Shown piece after piece: positions 15,951-24,297 of a DNA stretch of 64,000 nt. The translations under genes were made by a program, and so were the position numbers. Source of the stretch: Plantactinospora soyae (lineage in GTDB: Bacteria; Actinomycetota; Actinomycetes; Mycobacteriales; Micromonosporaceae). A model generated the notes under the pieces. The model did not search any database. It was not told the DNA's origin and saw only the letters and a program-made list of their open reading frames with translations. Numbering within the stretch: position 1 is the stretch's first letter; each line of letters opens with the position of its first letter. The DNA is taken from positions 2,108,001-2,172,000 of the forward strand of contig NZ_JADBEB010000001.1 in NCBI RefSeq assembly GCF_014874095.1. The letters are read 5' to 3'.

Positions 15951-17645
15951 ATGGATAAGCAAGGTCCAGAAAGAGACGCTTTCCGGTCCGGCCGGTGGTC
16001 CCGGCGGACGCTACTCGGCGCCGGACTCGCGATCGGTGGACTCGGGCTCCTCGCCGACCCGGCGGCAGCCCGGCCGGGTGGTGGTACTCCGGGAGGGGAT
16101 CCCTTCGGGCTGGACTCCGGCCTGGACCTCGGTCTGGAGAAGACCCTTCCGGGGCCGGCCGGCCCGGTCATCGACCCGGCGTTCGAGATTTCCCCGCCGC
16201 TGCCCCCCGAGGCACTCTCCGACGTGCCCACCCTCTCCCGCGCCGATGCGCGGCGGCTCGCCCCGGTCAGGCCGTCCACGCCGGGGATCACGTCCCGGGC
16301 CGTCCCGAACGCCGTACCCGGGGTGCCGTTCGACTTCGAGTACCACGACTTCGAGATCCGCGAGCTGCCGGACGGTATCCGGCCGTACCACATGAGTTAC
16401 GCGGTGCCGCTGGTCGACCCGGGCGTGCACGACTCCTCGGGCGTGCGGATGGCGTCGCTCGGCGGGAAGCTCTACGACCATCCGGTCGCGCAGGCGCAGT
16501 ACGGCCTGCACCTCATCGAGGCGTACCGGATCACCTCGAACGTCGAGTACCTGAACCGGGCCAAGAAGCAGGCGCAGCGGCTGATCGACCGGCGGGTCCT
16601 ACAGGGCGGCGGCTGGTTCTACCCGTACCCGTTCCGCTACCAGCTGCACCGGTCCAACGACGTCTACGAGGCGCCGTGGTACTCGATGATGGCGCAGGGG
16701 CAGGCGCTGAGCGTGTTCTGCCGGCTGTTCACCCTCACCGGCGAGGCCGAGTGGAAGGCCGCGGCCGACGCGACCTTCGCGTCCTACCTGGTGACCCCGG
16801 TCGCCGGCAAGCCCTGGGGGGTGTACGTCGTCGGCGGGAAGCTCTGGCTGGAGGAGTACCCGAACCCGGAGGAGGTCAAGGGGGACCGGACCTACAACGG
16901 GCACACCTTCTCCGCGTACGGCCTCTGGGACTACTGGGTGGTGACCAAGGACGAGCGGGCGAAGGTGCTGCTCCAGGGCGCCCTGACCACCACCCGTGAC
17001 GTCCACGGCGACGTCCGCAACCGGCACTGGCGGAGCAAGTACTGCCTGCGGCACGCAAATGACGCCGGCAACTACCACACCACCCACACCACCCAGCACA
17101 TCCAGTGCTACGCGATCACCGGTGACACCATCTTCGCGCAGATCGCGGAACTGTATTACACCGATTTCCCGCCGCACGGCATAACCGGGACAATTATGTT
17201 CCAGGCGGGAAGTCACACCGGATACCAGTTCGACAGCGCCGGTACGATCACCGCCAGCCGGAAACTAACCCTGGAGCGCCGGAGTAACGCGCCGTCGACC
17301 GCCCGGCTGAAGATTATGCGGAACGACGGAATCTGGTACCAGATCAGTGCCGGCAGTCTGGCCGGCTACTACCTCAAGGAAGTGCCGCAGCACTCGTACC
17401 AGATCGGTGAGGCCGCCTCGATCGGGTACCGGATCCTGCGTCCGGCGACGATCGCGACGTCGCCGCTGAAGGCGTACACGATCGACGAGGCCGGCAACAT
17501 GGCCTCGGAGGTCACCACCTACCAGGTGGGCGATCCGGTCAACCTCAACCGCCGTGCGGTGCTGAACGGTGTGGAGCATCTCCGGTTCGGCGACGGTGAC
17601 TACGCCGGGAAGTGGGTGGGCTACCCGACCATCACCCGGAGCTGA
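15951..17645 (+). CDS. Tat-exported D-glucuronyl C5-epimerase-domain protein
   Basis: A 564-residue protein. The N terminus is a Tat signal (SRRTLLGAGLAIGGLGLLA, then AAA). After a Pro/Gly-rich linker the central region (about residues 110-400) matches the glucuronyl C5-epimerase C-terminal family: PYHMSYAVPLVDPG, GGWFYPYPFRYQLHRSNDVY, PWYSMMAQGQALSVFCRL and NGHTFSAYGLWDYW. The last 150 residues are beta-rich (TYQVGDPVNLNRRAVLNGVE). Epimerases of this family convert D-glucuronate to L-iduronate within polysaccharides; the bacterial substrate is unknown. ATG 15951 follows GGGGTGG. The 335 bases upstream hold no gene I can see. Confidence 0.85.
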   Translation: MDKQGPERDAFRSGRWSRRTLLGAGLAIGGLGLLADPAAARPGGGTPGGDPFGLDSGLDLGLEKTLPGPAGPVIDPAFEISPPLPPEALSDVPTLSRADARRLAPVRPSTPGITSRAVPNAVPGVPFDFEYHDFEIRELPDGIRPYHMSYAVPLVDPGVHDSSGVRMASLGGKLYDHPVAQAQYGLHLIEAYRITSNVEYLNRAKKQAQRLIDRRVLQGGGWFYPYPFRYQLHRSNDVYEAPWYSMMAQGQALSVFCRLFTLTGEAEWKAAADATFASYLVTPVAGKPWGVYVVGGKLWLEEYPNPEEVKGDRTYNGHTFSAYGLWDYWVVTKDERAKVLLQGALTTTRDVHGDVRNRHWRSKYCLRHANDAGNYHTTHTTQHIQCYAITGDTIFAQIAELYYTDFPPHGITGTIMFQAGSHTGYQFDSAGTITASRKLTLERRSNAPSTARLKIMRNDGIWYQISAGSLAGYYLKEVPQHSYQIGEAASIGYRILRPATIATSPLKAYTIDEAGNMASEVTTYQVGDPVNLNRRAVLNGVEHLRFGDGDYAGKWVGYPTITRS

Positions 17646-17652
17646 CCCGGTG

Positions 17653-17680
17653 GGCCCCGGGAGCGTCCGCTTCCGGGGCC
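17653..17680 (+). terminator. Hairpin after the epimerase gene
   Basis: Arms GGCCCCGG (17653-17660) and CCGGGGCC (17673-17680) pair perfectly, with inner pairing around GCG/GC. It starts seven bases after the epimerase stop codon. Confidence 0.6.
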
Positions 17681-17765
17681 GTGCCGGCGGGTGCGGCCCG
17701 ACCCGGCGATCTGGCACACTACGTGCGGGCAGCGGCCCGTCCCGGCGGGGCGGTACGTCGCTCCG

Positions 17766-17852
17766 GGAGGGTTCGCCTAGTGGCCGATGGCGCTGGTCTT
17801 GAAAACCGGTAAGGGGGCAACCTCTTCGTGGGTTCGAATCCCACACCCTCCG
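17766..17852 (+). tRNA. tRNA-Ser (anticodon TGA)
   Basis: An 87-base type II tRNA. The acceptor GGAGGGT pairs with ACCCTCC. The anticodon loop CTTGAAA gives TGA, a long variable arm (TAAGGGGGCAACCTCTTC) marks serine, and the T arm is GTGGGTTCGAATCCCAC. CCA is not encoded. It reads UCA-type codons. Confidence 0.95.
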
Positions 17853-18101
17853 CTTCCCCGCACGACAGCCCGTACCGCCCGCGACGACATGTGGTGCGGG
17901 CCCCCACACCGAGGTCCGGCACCTGGGATATCGCCCACAGCCTGTTGACGGGCACGTGGTGCGATCCTCTACCCTACGCATAGTAATCAATCAGTGATTC
18001 TACGTAGATATCGCATGACCGGGACCACCGCGAACCGGCTGGGCTGGCCGCCCGCCGACCGGTGAACACCCGGGCAGCGTACGGAGTGAAGCGAGGGCGC
18101 C

Positions 18102-18470
18102 ATGGATCTGCGGCTGTCCCCGGTGCAGGTTCGCAACCGACTGATCCTGGCGGCTCGGCGGATCGTCACCGATCACACTCCCGATGCCGAGGGCATCTGC
18201 CCGGTCTGCGGCGTACTGCACTGCGAGGCGCTCGCCGTGGCCTTCGGCTACCTGGCCCGGGTGGACCGGCCGGAGCCACCGGCGGCCGTCGAGATCCACC
18301 GTCGCGCCGCCGTACCGCCGCCGGGGATCACGGCCGCCGAGCTGCGGATCGCCGCCGACTTGGCGCCGCACGGAATGGGACGGTGGGACGTCGGGATCCG
18401 TAACCGCGACGGGTGGCGGGCGGACGACGACGAGTGCGCGGACTCCGATCACCAGAGCCGGCAACCCTGA
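18102..18470 (+). CDS. Small hypothetical protein with CPVCGVLHC motif
   Basis: A 122-residue hydrophilic protein. Near residue 32 it carries CPVCGVLHCEALAVAF, a possible zinc-binding pair, and it ends in an acidic tail (DDDECADSDH). ATG 18102 follows GAGGG. The AT-rich region 17985-18020 upstream contains an imperfect dyad (AATCA-N5-TGATT) and may be its promoter. No family is recognised. Confidence 0.6.
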   Translation: MDLRLSPVQVRNRLILAARRIVTDHTPDAEGICPVCGVLHCEALAVAFGYLARVDRPEPPAAVEIHRRAAVPPPGITAAELRIAADLAPHGMGRWDVGIRNRDGWRADDDECADSDHQSRQP

Positions 18471-18613
18471 CCCGACGGGGGAGTCCGGCGGCCGGGGCGG
18501 GGTACTCCGGGTGGGGTGAGGTCCCGGGGGTGGCGACGCGCGGAGCGGGTAGAAAGGGCACGGCGGCTTCCACTGCGACGCCAGCCCACCTGTTGCGCTG
18601 AAAGGATCTCTTG

Positions 18614-19156
18614 ATGGCTCTTGACCGACCGATCCCACCCGACCCGTACGAGGTGCTGCCGGCCGTACCGTCGTTCACGCTGACCAGCAACGACGTCCAG
18701 AACGGCGAGCCGCTGGCCACCGAGTTCGCGCACCCGAGCGTGGGTGGCGGGAACCAGTCGCCGCACCTCGCCTGGACGGGCTTCCCCGCGGAGACCCGGA
18801 GCTTCACGGTGACCTGCTACGACCCGGACGCGCCCACCGGCAGCGGATTCTGGCACTGGGTACTGGTCAACGTTCCGGCCGAGGTGACCGAGCTGCCCCG
18901 GGGCGCCGGCGGTACACCGTCGGCCGGGGCCTCGGGCGCGTTCAGCGTCCGCAACGACTACGGCGAGCAGTCGTACGGGGGTGCCGCGCCGCCGGCCGGT
19001 GACCGTCCACACCGGTACGTCTTCGCCGTACACGCCCTCGACGTGGAGCAGTTGGAGCTGACCCCGGAGGCCAGTCCGGCGTACGTCGGCTTCAACCTGA
19101 CGTTCCACACCCTGGCCCGGGCGGTGGTCCGGCCGACGTACCAGGTCAAGGACTGA
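18614..19156 (+). CDS. YbhB/YbcL-family (PEBP, Raf-kinase-inhibitor-like) protein
   Basis: A 180-residue PEBP-fold protein. Family motifs are QSPHLAWTGFPAETRSFTVT, YDPDAPTGSGFWHWVLVNVP, then HRYVFAVHALDVEQL. The conserved DPDAP and HR ligand-pocket residues are present. Bacterial members are cytosolic and of uncertain role. ATG 18614 follows AAAGGA. It is convergent with the methyltransferase gene, with a hairpin between. Confidence 0.9.
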   Translation: MALDRPIPPDPYEVLPAVPSFTLTSNDVQNGEPLATEFAHPSVGGGNQSPHLAWTGFPAETRSFTVTCYDPDAPTGSGFWHWVLVNVPAEVTELPRGAGGTPSAGASGAFSVRNDYGEQSYGGAAPPAGDRPHRYVFAVHALDVEQLELTPEASPAYVGFNLTFHTLARAVVRPTYQVKD

Positions 19157-19166
19157 CGACGGAGTC

Positions 19167-19211
19167 CGGGCCGGCATCGGGGTACGCCCGTCGGGCGCCG
19201 GTGCCGGCCCG
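19167..19211. terminator. Hairpin between convergent PEBP and methyltransferase genes
   Basis: Arms CGGGCCGGCA (19167-19176) and TGCCGGCCCG (19202-19211) are perfectly complementary, with a loop of about 25 bases. Its position between two convergent stop codons supports a terminator role. Confidence 0.55.
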
Positions 19212-19225
19212 TGGCCCGGAAAGCG

Positions 19226-19936
19226 TCAGGCGGGCACCCGGGCCACGGCGAAGACGGACTGGCCGAACGGCGGCCGTACGACCCGCTCGGCGGCCTTGGT
19301 CACCGGCAGTACGAGGGTGTCGTACACCTTGACCATCGGCCCTTCCTTCGGCATCAGCCGGAACACGTTGGTGGCCATGTAGTAGCCGATCAGGCCCAGC
19401 GCGTTCGCGTAGTGCAGGGTCTCCACCTGCAGACCGGCCTCGTCCAGCGCGGCCCGCATGGTCTTCTTGGTGTAGCGGCGTACGTGGCCGGTGGCGATGT
19501 CCGCCGGGCCCATCGCGAACTCGAACGCCGGCACGATGAGCACGATCGCCCCGCCCGGGCGTACCAGCCCGCGCATGCTGCGCAGCGCGCCGACGTGGTC
19601 CTCGATGTGCTCCAGCACGTTGTACGAGACGGCGGCGCTGTAGTCGCCCTGCTCGTTGGTCGGCAGCAACATCTGCCGTACCTCGATCGAGGGCTCGTCC
19701 GAGAGCCGTTCCTTGAGGGCGATCAGCCGGTCCGGGTCCGCCTCGGTGGCGGTGAACCGATCCAGGAACGGCGCCCACTCGATGGCGTAGTCGCCCAGGC
19801 CGCTGCCGATCTCGATCGGGTTGTCGCCGAGGTACGGCAGGGCCAGCTCGACGAACCAGCGCCGGTGGTTGACGGCGGTGGCGAGGCCCTCGAGCACCTC
19901 TTCCTGAACCCGCTGATCTCCAGTTATTTCTGCCAT
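19226..19936 (-). CDS. Class I SAM-dependent methyltransferase
   Basis: A 236-residue Rossmann methyltransferase. Motif I is PIEIGSGLGDYAIE, followed by FTATEADPDRL (acidic end of strand 2), AAVSYNVLEHIEDH and VRPGGAIVLIVPAF. The C-terminal region GHVRRYTKKTMRAALDEAGL is like methyltransferases located with polyprenyl glycosyltransferases; the substrate is unknown. ATG 19934-19936 follows GAGGAA. The long frame further upstream reads into AT-rich intergenic sequence. Confidence 0.85.
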   Translation of the reverse strand: MAEITGDQRVQEEVLEGLATAVNHRRWFVELALPYLGDNPIEIGSGLGDYAIEWAPFLDRFTATEADPDRLIALKERLSDEPSIEVRQMLLPTNEQGDYSAAVSYNVLEHIEDHVGALRSMRGLVRPGGAIVLIVPAFEFAMGPADIATGHVRRYTKKTMRAALDEAGLQVETLHYANALGLIGYYMATNVFRLMPKEGPMVKVYDTLVLPVTKAAERVVRPPFGQSVFAVARVPA

Positions 19937-20211
19937 GCGTCGATTCCTCACGCTCTGACTCGACCTGCACTGGACCGACAGAGTGAACCATCTACGACGA
20001 CCGTAGGGAAATTGGGGCACTCATGCGAGCCGAACTCATGCATCGCACATCGGTTGTGACCAGTTCGGGGGTGTTTTGTTACATAGCACCCGAAGATTAT
20101 CTTGATCACATTCGCCAGGCGTGTCGACTCGATAACAGTCGGGTGTCAACCCGGTGGAGGCCCCCGCCGACCGTCCCGCCGGGGCTGCCGTGGAACGCCT
20201 CAGGGCCACGC

Positions 20212-21000
20212 TCAGGGGGTGCGGATGCAGCAGCCCGCGCAGACCTTGGGCTGCGGCAGGGTGAAGGCCAGGCAGCACGTCTTGCGCTGCACGGTCAGCT
20301 CGCCCGACGGGCCGGGCACCAGGTCGACCAGGTCCGCCACGCCGAGGGCGTCGAGCAACGCGCCGATCGTCTCGGCGGACCCACCGGGCAGCGAGTCGGC
20401 GGCGCGCAGTACGCCGTGCGCGACCCCCGAGGCGACCGAGCCGAGCAGTGTACGGGCGCCGACCCGGACCTGTGCGTGCAGCGAGTCCAGCATCGGGGTC
20501 AGGTGTGCGTCGAGCAGGGACGCGCGCAACACGTCGAGGAGTTCGGCCTCGCCCAGCACGATCCGGACCTCGGGCAGCCCGGACAGGGCCAGTGGGTCCG
20601 ACGGGAGCACCGCGATCGTGGTGGAGCGGCGGAGGCCGAGCTTGACCAGCGGCCGGTGCTCCTCCAGTTGCACCAGTACGTCCGAGGGGTGCAGCAGCGG
20701 CACCCGCCGGGCGGAGGCCCAGCCCAGCACCACCGGCAGCGCCAGCCAGTAGGTGTAGGCCTTCCAGGCAAGTGCGGCGGCGGCGTGCGGCTGGGCGCCC
20801 CAACGCTGCCGGGTGGCGTCGAGGAGCTCGGGCAGTCGGGTGCCGTCCACCAGTTCGGTGGCGGGGATCCAGCCCGTCTCGTCGGTGACCAGTAGGCCGG
20901 TGGCGAGGCCGGGCAGCTCGTCGGTGCCGAAGGTGGCCCGCAGCGTCGCGGTCACCGGGGCGAGAGGTGCGGCGGCCCGGTCACCGATCAGGACGGTCAC
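20212..21000 (-). CDS. fhuF: FhuF-like ferric-siderophore reductase, [2Fe-2S] protein
   Basis: A 262-residue protein ending in the FhuF cysteine cluster CC-x10-C-x2-C (KTCCLAFTLPQPKVCAGCC), which binds an unusual [2Fe-2S] centre. The upstream HAAAALAWKAYTYWLALPV region also fits FhuF-family proteins, which reduce ferric siderophores in the cytosol to release iron. GTG 20998-21000 is the first start in frame. No siderophore transport genes adjoin it, but an IdeR/DmdR-type box lies 144 bases upstream, supporting iron-repressed expression. Confidence 0.88.
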   Translation of the reverse strand: MTVLIGDRAAAPLAPVTATLRATFGTDELPGLATGLLVTDETGWIPATELVDGTRLPELLDATRQRWGAQPHAAAALAWKAYTYWLALPVVLGWASARRVPLLHPSDVLVQLEEHRPLVKLGLRRSTTIAVLPSDPLALSGLPEVRIVLGEAELLDVLRASLLDAHLTPMLDSLHAQVRVGARTLLGSVASGVAHGVLRAADSLPGGSAETIGALLDALGVADLVDLVPGPSGELTVQRKTCCLAFTLPQPKVCAGCCIRTP

Positions 21001-21143
21001 GCTCGGTCGCCGATCCGCGGCGTTCCGGCGCGCCGGCAGTCGCCCGGTACGGTCGTCGTAACCGTACTGGTCTGCTTCGATGCCAGCAGTGCCACCAGGA
21101 TCTACCCCCCACTTTGCGCCAACCGAACGTCACCCTAGCCTAC

Positions 21144-21162
21144 TAAGGCAAGGCTAACCAGA
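21144..21162 (-). promoter_or_regulatory. Iron box (IdeR/DmdR1-type operator) upstream of fhuF
   Basis: TAAGGCAAGGCTAACCAGA matches most positions of the known 19-bp IdeR consensus (TTAGGTTAGGCTAACCTAA), including the contiguous AGGCTAACC. A second, overlapping half-site (CCTAGCCTACTAAGG) lies just 5'. It sits in the 351-base gap between fhuF and the divergent XRE-deformylase gene. The fhuF link is the more likely target. Confidence 0.65.
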
Positions 21163-21351
21163 GTCGGCGATCACGGGGTCCCTTCGACAATGTTTCCCCC
21201 GACACGTCGTCCAATTGACATGACCGGGGAGATCCGGCCGGGAAGGATCGACCAGGGTGGCCGGAATGTCAAGCCATTGTCGTTAACGCGCCAGTTCTGT
21301 CAGACTGGCCGGCTCGGCCAGCAAACTGAGATTCCCGGCCAGAGGAACCTG

Positions 21352-22878
21352 ATGACCACCTCGCCTATCGAGCGGGCTGCCGACTCGTTCGCGGCCGAGC
21401 TTTCCCGTCGGCGGGTCGAGCGGGGAATGACGAAGAAGCAGCTCGCGGCCCGGATGGGGTTCGACCCCTCCTACGTCAGTCACGTGGAGGGTCGACGACA
21501 CCGTCCGACGGAGGACTTCGCGCGCCGCGCCGAGGCCGTACTGGGCGCGGCCGGAGCGATCTGGCAGCGTTTCCAGGAGTACGACGAACTCCGGCAGGCC
21601 CGCTCCGCCATCGTCGCGCACCGCGATCCGCCCGTACCGGAGCAGTGGATGCCGCCCGGCACCGGGCTGATCGTGGAGCAGGAGACGGCCACCCTCGCCT
21701 ACCACGACGACGCCTACCGCTGTGTGATCCGCCGGGCCCTCTACAACGCCGGCACCGAGCCGGTGACCCGTTACCTGGTCCGGGTGGCGGTCGACCGCTA
21801 CCCCAACGATCCGGGGCGGTCCAACCGGCACCACCGGGAGAACCCGCTGACCTTCGCGGAACTGGACCTCCAGGCGTTCTGTGACGACCAGGGCACCCGC
21901 GAGCCGATGGAGTGGCGCAAGAAGCACGACCGGGACGCCTTCAAGGAGGTGTGGCTGCTCTTCGAGAACTCCGACGGACGATTCCCGCTCTATCCCGGGG
22001 AACGGGTCACCACCGAGTACTCGTACCGGGTGAACCAGGACAAGTGGGGCCAGTGGTTCCAGCGCGCGGTACGGCTGCCCACCCGCCGGCTCGCGCTCCG
22101 GCTCGACCTGCCGCTCGACCTGGACCCACAGGTCTGGGGGGTGGAGACGTCGCTGTCGGCGGAGGAGGGGCCGCTGCGTACCCCGCTGGTCCGGCACGAC
22201 GAGGACGGCCGGGCCTTCTTCGAGTGGTCGACCGACGATCCGCCGCTGAACGCCCGGTACCGCCTGGAGTGGCGCTACCGCGCCGCGCCCATCGCGCCGG
22301 CCGCCCCACCGCCCGAGTCGGAGACCCGGGCCAGCGACCGGATGCGCGCCGCCGGCATCGTCCAACTCGGCGCGGACCTGCTCCGGCAGCCGGCCCGGCA
22401 GTTCGACCTGCCCCGGGACGAGGCCAACGCCCGCGACGTGGTGACCCGGCTACGGGCCGCGCTGGAACGACTCGACGAGCTGCACCCGTTCAGCAAGGGG
22501 GTCGGCCTCGCCGCGCCGCAGATCGGGCTGCCCTGGGCCGCCGCCGTGGTCCGGCCACCGGACCGGGACGCCGAGCCGGTCGTGCTGCTCAACCCCAGGG
22601 TCGTCGACGCGGCCCTGGAGACCGACGAACAGTACGAGGGCTGCCTCTCCCTGTTCGACCTGCGGGGACTGGTGGCCCGGCCGCTCCGGCTCGACATCGA
22701 ACACGCCCGCTGGGACGGCGGACGCGTGATCACCTCGTTCGAACTCGCCATGGCCCGGCTGGTGGCCCACGAGGTCGATCACCTGGAGGGCCGGCTGTAC
22801 GTCGACCGAATGGACCCGGACGTGCCGCTGGTCCCGATCGAGGAGTACCGGGACACCGGCAACCCCTGGCGCTACTGA
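21352..22878 (+). CDS. XRE helix-turn-helix / peptide deformylase fusion
   Basis: A 508-residue protein with three parts. Residues about 10-75 form an XRE helix-turn-helix (RGMTKKQLAARMGFDPSYVS). Residues about 100-315 form a beta-rich region I do not recognise (ATLAYHDDAYRCVIRRALYN). Residues about 330-508 are a complete peptide deformylase: motif 1 GVGLAAPQ (383-390), motif 2 EGCLS (429-433), motif 3 HEVDH (473-477). All metal ligands and the catalytic Glu are present, so the enzyme should be active. ATG 21352 follows AGAGGAAC. It lies across the iron box from fhuF. The role of joining a DNA-binding domain to a deformylase is unknown. Confidence 0.88.
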   Translation: MTTSPIERAADSFAAELSRRRVERGMTKKQLAARMGFDPSYVSHVEGRRHRPTEDFARRAEAVLGAAGAIWQRFQEYDELRQARSAIVAHRDPPVPEQWMPPGTGLIVEQETATLAYHDDAYRCVIRRALYNAGTEPVTRYLVRVAVDRYPNDPGRSNRHHRENPLTFAELDLQAFCDDQGTREPMEWRKKHDRDAFKEVWLLFENSDGRFPLYPGERVTTEYSYRVNQDKWGQWFQRAVRLPTRRLALRLDLPLDLDPQVWGVETSLSAEEGPLRTPLVRHDEDGRAFFEWSTDDPPLNARYRLEWRYRAAPIAPAAPPPESETRASDRMRAAGIVQLGADLLRQPARQFDLPRDEANARDVVTRLRAALERLDELHPFSKGVGLAAPQIGLPWAAAVVRPPDRDAEPVVLLNPRVVDAALETDEQYEGCLSLFDLRGLVARPLRLDIEHARWDGGRVITSFELAMARLVAHEVDHLEGRLYVDRMDPDVPLVPIEEYRDTGNPWRY

Positions 22879-22950
22879 GCGCGACCGCGGCCGATCCAGG
22901 GGTACGACCCTCGCCCTGCCGAGCGCGCCGTCCTCGCCCACCCGAACGGG

Positions 22951-22993
22951 AGCCGGGTCTCGTGCCCTGCGGGACAGGACACGAGACCCGGCT
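22951..22993. terminator. Strong hairpin between convergent deformylase-fusion and flavohemoglobin genes
   Basis: Fourteen-base perfect arms, 22951-22964 (AGCCGGGTCTCGTG) and 22980-22993, enclose a 15-base loop that can pair further (CCCTG with CAGG). It is located between two convergent stop codons. Confidence 0.75.
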
Positions 22994-23009
22994 TGGGGGG
23001 AGTGGGGGT

Positions 23010-24125
23010 CTAGATTTCGCCGAACGCGTCGTACCGGATGTTCTCCGGCGGTACGTCGTCGGCGGCGAGCGTCCGCAGCGCGGAGCGGACCAGGGAGGCT
23101 GATCCGGAGACGTAACAGTCGTGCGTGGTCCACGGGCCGTACCTGGCGAAGACGTCGGCGATCTCGCCCCGTTCACCGGTGAAGCCGGGATCGGCGCTGC
23201 ACGCCGGGATGATCGACAACCAGGGGTGCCCGGCGGCGAGTTGGTACAGCTCGGTCAGCCCGTACAGGTCGTCGCGGGACGTCGCGCCCACGAAGACGTG
23301 CATCCACCGGGTGCGGTTGTGGACCGCCAGTTCCTCGGCAAGTGCCTTGATCGGGGCGAGCCCGACGCCGCCGGCCACGCAGAGGACGTCCCGGGTGGAT
23401 CCCGGGTTCAACGTCATGGAACCCATCGGCGCGGCCACCCGCAGCAGGTCGCCGACCCTGACCCGGCGGACCAGGGCACTGGAGACCCAGCCGGCGCCGA
23501 CCGCCCGGACGTGGAACTCCAGGACGTTGTCCTCCCTCGGGGCGTTGGCGATCGAGTACGTCCGCCAGAGCCGGGGCTGGTAGCGCGGCGCCTCGACGCT
23601 GACGTACTGACCCGCCCGGTACGGCAGCGGATGCTGGAGGGGCCGGCAGGTCAGTACGGCGACGTCGGGACCCCGGCGCTCGTGGCTGAGCACCTCGGCG
23701 TGCCAGAACGGCGGGTTCGGATCGCCGGCCGCTCCGGCCTGCATCCGCTCCCCGATCGCCTGGTACGCGTCCCGCCACGCCTGGTCGTACTCGACGGTCC
23801 ACTGCTCGCCGGCGGTCCGCCGCAACGCCTCCGTCAGCGCGTCGCCCATAGTGTCGTAGTGCTCGGCCCGTACGTGGTACTTGCGGTGGTCGCGACCGAG
23901 CGAGCGGAGATAGTCGTCGAAGTTCTCCGGATCGTCCATGGTCTGGACGGAGGTGACGATCGCCTCCAGCAGCCGGTCCCGCTGCCCGTCCATCTGGACC
24001 GGGAACAGCGTGCGCAGCGCGGGGTCGGTCAGGAACATCCGGGCGTAGAAGTATCCCGCGACCTTGTCCCGCTGCTCTTCGACCAGGGTCCAACTCTCCT
24101 TCAAGAGCTGCGCCAGGTTGTCCAT
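23010..24125 (-). CDS. Flavohemoglobin-type globin/FAD-NAD(P) reductase
   Basis: A 371-residue fusion of a globin domain (about 1-135; proximal His probably H84 in RDHRKYHVRAEHY) to an FNR-type reductase. The reductase has YRAGQYVSVEAPRYQPRLWR and TYSIANAP for FAD, then CVAGGVGLAPIKALAEEL for NAD(P)H. It ends in the typical IRYDAFGEI. Flavohemoglobins detoxify nitric oxide to nitrate; the slightly short length suggests the actinobacterial subgroup. ATG 24123-24125 follows GAGAAGGG with good spacing and is preferred to GTG 24131. Confidence 0.9.
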   Translation of the reverse strand: MDNLAQLLKESWTLVEEQRDKVAGYFYARMFLTDPALRTLFPVQMDGQRDRLLEAIVTSVQTMDDPENFDDYLRSLGRDHRKYHVRAEHYDTMGDALTEALRRTAGEQWTVEYDQAWRDAYQAIGERMQAGAAGDPNPPFWHAEVLSHERRGPDVAVLTCRPLQHPLPYRAGQYVSVEAPRYQPRLWRTYSIANAPREDNVLEFHVRAVGAGWVSSALVRRVRVGDLLRVAAPMGSMTLNPGSTRDVLCVAGGVGLAPIKALAEELAVHNRTRWMHVFVGATSRDDLYGLTELYQLAAGHPWLSIIPACSADPGFTGERGEIADVFARYGPWTTHDCYVSGSASLVRSALRTLAADDVPPENIRYDAFGEI

Positions 24126-24297
24126 TGACACCCTTCTCGGTCGGGGCTACTGCGTGAGTAAGAATGAATACCGAGAGTCGATGTTGGTCGCACAGATTGT
24201 GCGATTGGGCCCGAACATCGCCTGCCAGGGGTACTGCACCGGCGGCGACCCGGTGCGGGAGACCACGGCGGCCCGTCGGATCGGGCACAGTTGTCGG

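Noticed and set aside
24126-24297. NsrR or other nitric-oxide operator ahead of the flavohemoglobin gene
   Set aside because: No dyad resembling a known NsrR site could be made out.
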